NCBI GenBank assembly: GCA_016713335.1
Contig: JADJPH010000017.1
Span: 3,677-67,676, forward strand
Direction of reading: 5' to 3'
Source: Candidatus Fredericiella danica
GTDB lineage: Bacteria > Chloroflexota > Anaerolineae > Caldilineales > Caldilineaceae
Length of the DNA stretch: 64,000 nt
Position numbers and translations under genes: made by a program
The notes under the pieces: model-generated
Told to the model about the DNA's origin: nothing
Seen by the model: only the letters and a program-made list of their open reading frames with translations
The model's database searches: none
Shown here: positions 57,425-64,000 of the stretch, one piece after another
Layout: each line of letters begins with the position of its first letter
How positions within the stretch are numbered: the first letter of the stretch is position 1

Positions 57425-58807
57425 ATGCGTACCAAATTCATGATCATCCTGTCGATGCTGGTCATCGCATCGATGCTGCTTGTGGCCTGTGGCGGCGGCG
57501 AAGCCCCAGCGCCTACGGCGGCGCCGGCCGCTGCGGCAACAACCGAAGCAGCCACTGAGGCCGCGACGACCGAAGCTGCGACCGAAGCTGCCACCACGGA
57601 GGCCGCGACCGAAGCTGCCACAACCGAAGCAGCCGCCGCTGCCACAACCGAAGCGGCTGCTGCCGCACCGGCCGCTGGCGGCCCAGCGCTGACGATCTGG
57701 ACGGACCAGCTTCGCGCGCCAGTGCTCGAGACAATCGGCAAAGAATTCACCGCAAAGACCGGCGTCAATGTCACCGTCGTCCAAAAGGGCTTCGGCGATC
57801 TGCGCAATGACTTCAAAGTCGCAGCTCCGACCGGCGGTGGCCCGGACATCCTGCTGGGCGCGCACGACTGGATCGGCGAATTGAATGCCAGCGGCTTGCT
57901 CGCCCCGGTAGAACTGGGCCCGAATGCCGCAAACTTCGCGACGAATGCAGTTCAGGCTTTTACCTATACGGACGGCAAGATCTACGGTATGCCGCAGGCG
58001 ACTGAGAACATCGCCTTTGTCTATAACACGGACCTGGTCAAAGAGGCGCCTAAGACCTTCGAAGAAGTCAAGGCTCTTTCCAAGGAGATCAAGGACGCCG
58101 GCACGAAGTATGGCTTCCTCCACCAGACCAGTGGCGATCCGTACCACTTCTACCCGATCCAGACCGCGTTTGGCGGATACATCTTTGGTCAGAATGCAGA
58201 TGGCTCCTACAACGCCACCGACCTGGGCCTCAACAGTGAAGGCAGCGTCGCAGCGTTGACCTGGCTCAACAGCATGTACGAAGACGGTCTGATGGACCGC
58301 AACGGCAACATTGATGGCGACCTGATGCTGTCCGCCATGCAGAATGGTGACGCCGCCATGGTCATCACCGGTCCGTGGGCGCTCAACGGCCTGCGCGAGG
58401 CGAAGGTTCCTTATGCCGTCGCCGATATCCCCACCGGCACGCAGCCCGGTGCACCATTCCTGGGCGTGCAAGGCTTCATGGTCAACGCCTTCAGCAAGAA
58501 CCAACTGCTGGCCCAGACCTTCCTCCAGCAGTTCGTGGCAAGCGATGCCACCATGCAGGCGTTCTTCGATTCCGACCCACGACCGTCCGCCTGGATCCCG
58601 GTCTCTGAAAAAATTACGGACCCGGATCTGAAGGCGTTCATCCAGGCTGGTCAGGTGGCACAGCCCATGCCAAACATCCCGGAAATGAATTCGGTTTGGA
58701 AGGGCCAGGGCGACGCCATTACCCTGGTGAGCACCGGCAAGCTGTCACCTCAGGAAGCCGCCGACCAGGCTCAGGCCCAGGTCGAAACGGCCATCAAGGG
58801 ACAATAA
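57425..58807 (+). CDS. malE: Maltose/maltodextrin-type ABC transporter substrate-binding lipoprotein
   Basis: Extracytoplasmic solute-binding protein of about 460 residues. The lipobox LVAC is followed by a low-complexity Ala/Thr/Glu stretch of about 60 residues with TTEAATEA-type units. The binding fold begins at ALTIWTDQLRAPVLETIGKE, with GAHDWIGELNASGLLAPV, GKIYGMPQATENIAFVYN, AAMVITGPWAL and PFLGVQGFMVNAF, which match MalE-like proteins. The start ATG 57425 has AAGGAG upstream. It leads the malEFG operon. The sugar is probably a maltooligosaccharide because the permeases are MalF/MalG-type. Confidence 0.93.
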   Translation: MRTKFMIILSMLVIASMLLVACGGGEAPAPTAAPAAAATTEAATEAATTEAATEAATTEAATEAATTEAAAAATTEAAAAAPAAGGPALTIWTDQLRAPVLETIGKEFTAKTGVNVTVVQKGFGDLRNDFKVAAPTGGGPDILLGAHDWIGELNASGLLAPVELGPNAANFATNAVQAFTYTDGKIYGMPQATENIAFVYNTDLVKEAPKTFEEVKALSKEIKDAGTKYGFLHQTSGDPYHFYPIQTAFGGYIFGQNADGSYNATDLGLNSEGSVAALTWLNSMYEDGLMDRNGNIDGDLMLSAMQNGDAAMVITGPWALNGLREAKVPYAVADIPTGTQPGAPFLGVQGFMVNAFSKNQLLAQTFLQQFVASDATMQAFFDSDPRPSAWIPVSEKITDPDLKAFIQAGQVAQPMPNIPEMNSVWKGQGDAITLVSTGKLSPQEAADQAQAQVETAIKGQ

Positions 58808-58813
58808 TCGCAA

Positions 58814-60403
58814 ATGTCTGCTGCAACGCAGAAGGACGCGGGGGGCGCGCAAGCGCCCCCTGACGGCCGACCCAACAGTGTCGTAAATCTCATCATCCGT
58901 ATCCTGGCGCTGGCCATCATCGACGCCATCACCATCTGGCTGGTCTATCAGATGGTCTACGATGGTTATTGGCCGTTGGCAGCTGTGCTCGCGCTAGTGA
59001 CGATTTGGGTCAACATCGTCTTTCTCAGCGGACGTTTCTACCCCTTGCGCTACGTAGCACCAGGTCTCGCCCTGATGGCGATCATGGTGTTGTATCCGAT
59101 CCTCTTTACCTTCTACGTGTCGTTCACCAATTACGGCACCGGACACATGGTGACCGAACAGTTGGCCATTGAACAGATTGAGTCACAGACATTCTTGCCT
59201 GCTGACGCCACGATTTACCAGTGGACGGCTTACAAGAACCCGGCAGGCGAATATCTGCTCTGGATGGTCAACCCTAATGACCCGAACGAAGTGTTTACGG
59301 TGACACCCGGAACCGATCCGGTGCAACGCACGGGTGAACCACCGGCTGAGATCGATGGCTACACGCAGCTTCAGATGGCCCAGATCTTCGCCGAACTCGG
59401 CCCCCTCTCGGCCTTGACGTTTGGCGTGCAACCGGACCACGCCTACAAAGTCAGCCAGACGAGTTTGGGGCAGGCTGCGCAGTTTGAGCAGTTGTACGTC
59501 TATGATGCGGCCACGAATACTATGACCGACCAGCAAACTGGTGAAGTCTACACGGCGGTCGAGGGCACCTTCACCTCCGAGTCTGGCAAGGTGCTCACGC
59601 CAGGTTTCTCGGTCACGATCGGGCTGCAGAACTACCTAGCCCTCTTCACGGACCCTGCGTTGCGCTCGACGTTCTTCTATGTCTTCCTCTGGACGGTCAT
59701 TTTTGCAGTATTATCCGTCTTCCTGACCTTTGTCCTTGGCATGTTCCTGGCCATCGTCTTCGACGTACCAGAGATGCCACTGCGTGCACCGTTGCGGTCG
59801 CTGCTCTTGATCCCGTATACGATACCAGCTTTCGTAGCGGTACCGGTATGGGTAGGTCTGTTGAACCCACAGTTCGGCGTCATCTCGCAGATGATTGGTG
59901 CAATTTTTGGTTGGGTTCCGCCCTGGTTCTCGGACCCTACCTGGTCGAAGGTAGGTATCCTGTTGATTCAGTTGTGGCTCGGCTTCCCATACATGTTTGT
60001 GGTGGTGACTGGTGCGCTCCAAACACTGCCAAACGACATTTATGAGGCGGCTGACCTGGATGGCGCCAACGCCTGGCACAAATTCCAGAGTTTGACGCTT
60101 CCGCTCCTGTTGGTCACGGTAGGCCCACTCCTGGTGGCATCTTTTGCCTTCAACTTCAACAACTTCACCGTGATCGATCTCTACAATCGCGGCGGTCCAC
60201 CCATGCCGAACGTGCCCACCCCTGTCGGTTACACCGACATTCTGGCCACCTACACGTACCGCATTGCCTTTGGTGCAACGGGTAACTCGGATTATGGCTA
60301 TGCATCCGCGATCACGGTCATGATCTTCCTCATTCTGTTTGTGGTGACCCAATTCCAGTTCCGCTACACCAACATGCTGGAAGAGAGAGGGCGCAATGTC
60401 TAA
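58814..60403 (+). CDS. malF: Maltose-type ABC transporter permease MalF
   Basis: The 529-residue permease has two N-terminal helices, then a large extracytoplasmic domain (about residues 105-285) as in MalF, then six helices. The EAA loop is seen as [20 protein letters not shown]. The segment [20 protein letters not shown] and [20 protein letters not shown] match MalF closely. It begins six bases after malE and overlaps malG by eight bases. No ATPase gene (MalK) is in the window; it would be shared from elsewhere. Confidence 0.94.
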   Translation: MSAATQKDAGGAQAPPDGRPNSVVNLIIRILALAIIDAITIWLVYQMVYDGYWPLAAVLALVTIWVNIVFLSGRFYPLRYVAPGLALMAIMVLYPILFTFYVSFTNYGTGHMVTEQLAIEQIESQTFLPADATIYQWTAYKNPAGEYLLWMVNPNDPNEVFTVTPGTDPVQRTGEPPAEIDGYTQLQMAQIFAELGPLSALTFGVQPDHAYKVSQTSLGQAAQFEQLYVYDAATNTMTDQQTGEVYTAVEGTFTSESGKVLTPGFSVTIGLQNYLALFTDPALRSTFFYVFLWTVIFAVLSVFLTFVLGMFLAIVFDVPEMPLRAPLRSLLLIPYTIPAFVAVPVWVGLLNPQFGVISQMIGAIFGWVPPWFSDPTWSKVGILLIQLWLGFPYMFVVVTGALQTLPNDIYEAADLDGANAWHKFQSLTLPLLLVTVGPLLVASFAFNFNNFTVIDLYNRGGPPMPNVPTPVGYTDILATYTYRIAFGATGNSDYGYASAITVMIFLILFVVTQFQFRYTNMLEERGRNV

Positions 60404-61286
60404 AGGCCGATTCACTACTTCAGTAGGTTCAATCCAGCGGGGCAAGCGCATTGCTCTGATTCTACGCATCTTGTTGGCCATCGTCATGTTGACCTTTGCG
60501 CTCTTCCCGGTGATGTGGATCATCTCGGCGTCATTCAACCCAACCGGATCGTTGGTCGGCCAGCCTTTGATCCCAACGAATCCGACGTTGGCCAACTATG
60601 AGCGGCTGTTTAACGACCCAATTAATCCGTACCCCCGCTGGTATCTGAATTCGCTCTTTGTTGCTACTATCGTGACGATCGCGGCCACGGCGATCACAAC
60701 GCTTGCAGCCTACGCCTTTTCGCGCTTCAACTTCCGCTCGCGGCGCCCGCTGCTGCAATCGATTCTGTTGATTCAGGTGTTCCCCAACTTCCTGAACATG
60801 GTGGCGCTCTTCCTGATTTTGCAGCAGTTCGGCACTTACATCCCGGCCATTGGCCTGAACACCTATGGCGGTCTGTTCCTGGTCTATTTGGGCGGTACGT
60901 TGGGTGCAAACACCTGGCTCACCAAGGGCTACTTCGACTCGATTCCACGGGATCTTGACGAAGCCGCGACGGTGGACGGCGCCTCGGGCTGGCAGGTCTT
61001 CTGGGTGGTGCTTCTGCCACTCGTGCGGCCGATTCTGGTAGTCGTCGCGCTGCTCACCTTCATCGGCACCTACTCCGAATACGTGCTGGCGAAAGTGCTG
61101 CTGACCGACAAGTATATGTACACGCTTGCCGTTGGTTTGAACCAGATGATTTCCGGCCAGTTCGCACAGAGCTGGGGCGTCTTCTCTGCCGGCGCTCTGC
61201 TGGCCGCCCTGCCGACAATCATCCTGTTCCTGTTCTTCCAACGGTACCTGGTGGGCGGCCTGACCTCCGGCGCTGTCAAGGGCTAA
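60396..61286 (+). CDS. malG: Maltose-type ABC transporter permease MalG
   Basis: The 296-residue MalG partner of MalF has about six helices. The EAA loop is [20 protein letters not shown], with PFFR-like helix packing and C-terminal [17 protein letters not shown], which is the hallmark MalG end that reaches the ATPase. It overlaps malF and is followed by a strong terminator. Confidence 0.94.
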   Translation: MSKGRFTTSVGSIQRGKRIALILRILLAIVMLTFALFPVMWIISASFNPTGSLVGQPLIPTNPTLANYERLFNDPINPYPRWYLNSLFVATIVTIAATAITTLAAYAFSRFNFRSRRPLLQSILLIQVFPNFLNMVALFLILQQFGTYIPAIGLNTYGGLFLVYLGGTLGANTWLTKGYFDSIPRDLDEAATVDGASGWQVFWVVLLPLVRPILVVVALLTFIGTYSEYVLAKVLLTDKYMYTLAVGLNQMISGQFAQSWGVFSAGALLAALPTIILFLFFQRYLVGGLTSGAVKG

Positions 61287-61311
61287 CAAACTTCGTCAAC
61301 GCAGTCTCGTC

Positions 61312-61347
61312 AAAGAGGGACGACCGGCCGGTCGTCCCTCTTTTCTG
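61312..61347 (+). terminator. Intrinsic terminator of malEFG operon
   Basis: Sixteen-base arms (61312-61327, 61328-61343) form a perfect GC-rich palindrome that begins 26 bases after the malG stop and ends with ttttctg. Confidence 0.9.
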
Positions 61348-61378
61348 TGAATTTTCCTGATTCAAAGAGGAGTGTCCC

Positions 61379-62135
61379 GTGGACTGGGATAATTTTCTGG
61401 AAGAACGCCGGATCTACGGCCGCCCCTTTGTGGTCGCCCATCGTGGTGCACGTACGCTGGAAGCTGAAAACACGCTCCGCGCCTTCTTACTAGCACTCGC
61501 ACAGGGCGCGGACGCCCTCGAAACAGATCTACGCTTCACACGCGATGACGTACTGATTCTTTTTCACGATGCCACGTTGGAGCGCACCACCGAAGGCGCA
61601 GGCGCCGTGCGCGTACACCCTCGCCGAAATCCAACACCTGCGCACCAATAAGCCGGATGGTACGCTCGTCCATGACGCGGTCCCCACCCTGGCTGAGTTA
61701 ATTGCCGCCACCGGGAGCCAGACGCCCCTCCTGCTGGAACTCAAGGACCCGCTCTTTCTCCAGGGAAAATACGCAAACATCCTCGTCGAGACGCTGCGCA
61801 AAGGCGGTGTCCTGCGACGATCTGCCCTGATCTCATTCCAGTTTGAACACGTGGCCGCGGTCAAGCGTGTCTGCGCCGACATTCCGATCGGCCATATCAC
61901 CATGAAAAACCCCTGGCCTAAATCCGGGGCACAATTGCTTGGCCCAGTCTGGCCGCTGATCTACGCAAACCCCACCTATGTCGCCTGCGCCCATCGCCAG
62001 GGCAGTATCGTCGCCCCATTAGACCCCAGCCCACTCCCGCGACTCCGCTACTACATGGCGCAACAGGTCGACGCAGTCCTCGCCGACGAACCCGGCGCCG
62101 TCCGCAACGCCATCCATGACATTCTGCGCGAGTAG
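61379..62135 (+). CDS. Glycerophosphodiester phosphodiesterase, frameshifted
   Basis: GDPD enzymes cleave glycerophosphodiesters to glycerol-3-phosphate and an alcohol. The frame begins [11 protein letters not shown] at GTG 61379, preceded by [23 protein letters not shown] contains catalytic His/Arg, [26 protein letters not shown] has Glu/Asp and second His. The rest ([55 protein letters not shown]) is in another frame, joined near 61605-61620 (EGAGA then [10 protein letters not shown]). Corrected length about 250 residues. It follows the malEFG terminator and is transcribed separately. Confidence 0.9.
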
Positions 62136-62149
62136 GTGCATGAATCAGG

Positions 62150-62400
62150 AGACCAATCCCCCGCAGGGACGCAGAGACGCGGGGAAAGCCGAGGAAGAAT
62201 GACCGCAAAGAACACAAAGAACACAAAGAACACAAAGAACGCAAAGAACGCAAAGTAAGACGGGGGGATTTCTCCCTTCTTTGTGTTCTCTGTGTTCTCT
62301 GTGGTTTCTATTTCCCCCCGCTCTGCGTCCCTGCGTCCCTGGCGGAGAATCTCTCTTCTCTTTCCTTTGCGGCTTTGCGGCTTTGCGGGAGAGTTTTCAC
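62150..62400. repeat. Inverted and nonamer tandem repeats after GDPD gene
   Basis: A tandem series of a nine-base unit (aacacaaag and aacgcaaag) at 62209-62253, partly complemented by cttctttgtgttctctgtgt at 62277-62296; ccgcagggacgcagagacgc (62160-62179) is likewise complemented near 62320-62345. A second nine-base series (ctttgcggc) is at 62363-62390. The mix of tandem and inverted units could fold strongly. No gene. Confidence 0.75.
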
Positions 62401-62440
62401 CTTCGTTGCTGCGGCCGGCCACATCTTCAGACGATGAATG

Positions 62441-62463
62441 GACCCGGCACGCTGTGCCGGGTC
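62441..62463 (-). terminator. Hairpin terminator downstream of protease gene
   Basis: Arms gacccggcac and gtgccgggtc (62441-62450, 62454-62463) with loop gct lie on the minus strand just after a TAA at 62469-62471. It is followed by cattcatc, not a strong T-run. Confidence 0.6.
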
Positions 62464-62468
62464 CTGAA

Positions 62469-63715
62469 TTAACCGCTTGCCAAAGTGTCTCTGCGCTAGC
62501 ACCCGCTGCATTGCACAGTGGCACAATGTTGTTGCTCGTGAAGCGGGCGCCGTATAGGTTCTTGGTACCGATAAAGAACCCCGAGTAAACCCCATCCGCA
62601 TTGCCACTAATCACGGTGGGCGCATAGTTCGTCATCAGCGGGCCACCACTCTTGCCTCGGCTCATGTCGCAACCCATCCCCCGGGTGTCCGTCGTTTGCT
62701 GGAAGCTCTCGGCGACACAAGCATGCAGGTACTTGCCGGCATCTGTGATGAGCGCATCACTGGTGTTGCGGAACGGATAGCCCAGGTTGTGGAAGTGACG
62801 GGCATACGCCCAGTTCCATTGGCGCCCCATCCAACCGACCGCATTGTTCAACGTCTGGCCGGCGGAGTTGTTGCCCATCCGGCACACACCGACATCATGC
62901 CGTGCCCAGCCGTTGATCGAGTAACTTCCGGACAGATTGACCCACGAGGTCAACACCCAACATTGCGTCGCTGCAAAGGTGCCGTACGGGGCGGAGCCGT
63001 TCCGGTACGCCGGGCTGAATACCCAGTTGGAATACCAGCGATTGTTGGTCGTGTCATACAAGCAGTGCGCCGCAGTGAGGAGGATATTGTTGCTGATGCT
63101 GGTGCCCGAGCAGTAGGACGTGCCGCCGGGCGTTGAGAAACTGAGCCTGCCGACCCAAATGTGCGGATAGATGCGGTGCAGGGCGACATTCTTGTTGGCA
63201 AAGTAGCTGGTGAAGGTCTGGCTTGTGCCGTCCACCGCCATCGACCCCATCTCGTCGTCCATGCTCCCTTCAAGGGCTGCCCAATCTTCCGCATAAGCAG
63301 CCTGGGCGATGGCCTGCGCCCCAGGGGCAGCCTTGCCGGCACCGGCCATGCCGGGAGCGCCCAACGCCTCGGGCTGGGCCAGCGCCGCCATATCGACTTG
63401 TGCAACGCCCATGTCCATGGGCATTGCCATTGGCTCCGTGCGGGCAACTTCGCCGCGTGACCAGAACGCCATCGCAGCCTCTTGTTCTGCCTTGGAGATT
63501 GCCTTGGTCACGGTCAGGCCATCGACGCCACCGCCGCCATTGCCCTGTGAGTTCAGCGAGGGGAGGAAGAGGGTATTCGCGCCCTTCACATCCTGGGCCA
63601 CAGGGACCGCCGCAGCGACATTGTCCTGAGCAAAAAGACTCTGCACCGACCCTAACGTCATACCAACAACCAGCGCGCCGTTGGCGACCAACTGAGCGAA
63701 TGTACGCGGTTTCAT
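62469..63715 (-). CDS. Secreted trypsin-fold serine protease (glutamyl endopeptidase-like)
   Basis: Signal peptide (residues 1-29, ending SLFAQ) is followed by a pro-region rich in Ala/Met/Gly (about 30-165) and a trypsin-like domain. The triad is visible: NNILLTAAHCLYD (His), WARHDVGVCRM (Asp) and MSRGKSGGPLMT (Ser). The open frame runs past a terminator and through the repeat region to 62051, giving a Lys/Arg/Phe-rich tail that is not protein-like. I infer the real end near 62469, reached through a frame change before a TAA followed by a hairpin. Substrate is not known. It is the last gene before the repeat-rich window end. Confidence 0.82.
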
Positions 63716-63862
63716 CTGATTCTCTCCTTATGAGTAGCGGTTGAAGACCACACAACTTCTAGAACTGACTGCATTTTGCGCCCGTTCATGATGTCACGCT
63801 GTGCGCAAACGCACACCGCAATTGAGGTGTCACAAACAACCCCAGCGTTCCGCCAACACCGT
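63716..63862. other. Intergenic region upstream of the secreted protease gene
   Basis: About 145 bases that must hold the protease promoter, with no clear -10/-35 pair. The gene's own ribosome site is aaggagag about five bases before 63715. Confidence 0.4.
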
Positions 63863-63918
63863 CTGTCAGAGCACCTCTGTCAGCGCACCTCTGTCAGAGC
63901 ACCTCTGTCAGAGCACCA
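63863..63918. repeat. 14-bp tandem repeat, four units
   Basis: ctgtcagagcacct occurs at 63863, 63877 (one mismatch), 63891 and 63905 (last base differs). The unit is the first part of the TCAGAGC dispersed repeat. Confidence 0.85.
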
Positions 63919-64000
63919 TCCCGTCAGGGTGGTGATCCCCCCGTCCCCCCGTCCGTGCCGCAACCAACCGCAGCTTTGCCTGGCGAACCACTTACTCACG
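63908..64000. repeat. Dispersed TCAGAGC-family repeat at window edge
   Basis: A direct copy at 63908-63935 (tcagagcaccatcccgtcag and on) and an inverse copy at 63984-64000 whose complement, cgtgagtaagtggttcg, matches 30552-30567. The window ends inside the element. Confidence 0.75.

Noticed and set aside
57305..58504. A 399-codon open frame on the minus strand opposite malE
   Set aside because: It is a Gly/Cys/Arg-rich antisense reading of malE, with low complexity from the linker minisatellite.
62200..62260. Possible CRISPR-like or coding repeat from nine-base units
   Set aside because: Units are contiguous with no spacers, and the encoded Lys/Phe/Ala repeat is not protein-like.
63863..63918. 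Possible CRISPR array from regular 14-base units
   Set aside because: There are no unique spacers between units and no cas genes; it is a simple tandem repeat.

Overview
This 64 kb window is GC-rich and gene-dense and comes from a bacterial chromosome. Gene content points to Chloroflexota (Anaerolineae or Caldilineae type) with moderate confidence. The signs are a TgpA-type transglutaminase, a CHAT-domain protein, a LipM-type octanoyltransferase beside a YgfZ-like gene, menaquinone biosynthesis, an EtfD-like Fe-S membrane protein with EtfAB, a bacterial tricorn protease, and many lipoproteins with Ala/Glu/Pro-rich tails. I found no rRNA or tRNA gene, no phage and no CRISPR array.

Layout. 0-7.3 kb: the 3' end of gyrA, then polyprenyl synthetase, tatD, a phosphoglucomutase, a DUF2892 membrane protein with its Crp/Fnr regulator, and an inositol-phosphatase-like gene. 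7.4-15.3 kb: an MBL-fold protein, a membrane-anchored ectodomain protein overlapping a TgpA-type transglutaminase, an orphan IS630-type HTH protein and a tandem DsbA lipoprotein. 15.4-22 kb: a seven-gene minus-strand cluster (Nfu-N, asparaginase-like, E2, lpd, thioesterase, epimerase, mltG). 22-30.5 kb: msrA, a large beta-lactamase-fold lipoprotein, an EtfD-like oxidoreductase, a PLP decarboxylase and a PNPOx-like flavoprotein. 30.5-36 kb: a repeat cluster, mrp, toxin-antitoxin genes apparently joined into the end of a Zn/Mn ABC permease, then the rest of that transporter with a Fur-type operator. 36-53 kb: etfBA, a candidate small RNA, a CPBP protease, GT2, surE, PBP1A, two methyltransferases including menG/ubiE, a TlpA thioredoxin, gnd, a CHAT protein, lipM, ygfZ and an alpha/beta hydrolase. 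53-64 kb: a tricorn protease, a malEFG operon, a GDPD enzyme and a secreted trypsin-fold protease flanked by repeats.

Functional links. LipM could lipoylate the E2 lipoyl domain, whose dihydrolipoamide is reoxidised by Lpd. EtfAB and the EtfD-like protein could pass acyl-CoA-derived electrons to menaquinone made through MenG. PBP1A, MltG and the polyprenyl synthetase serve cell-envelope synthesis. The two DsbA-type and TlpA-type proteins suggest an extracytoplasmic thiol system.

Caveat. At least a dozen conserved genes, several of them expected to be essential, are broken by one- or two-base frame changes, often in homopolymer runs. This looks like uncorrected long-read assembly error rather than gene decay. 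I therefore annotate these as single CDS spans and give the approximate break points.
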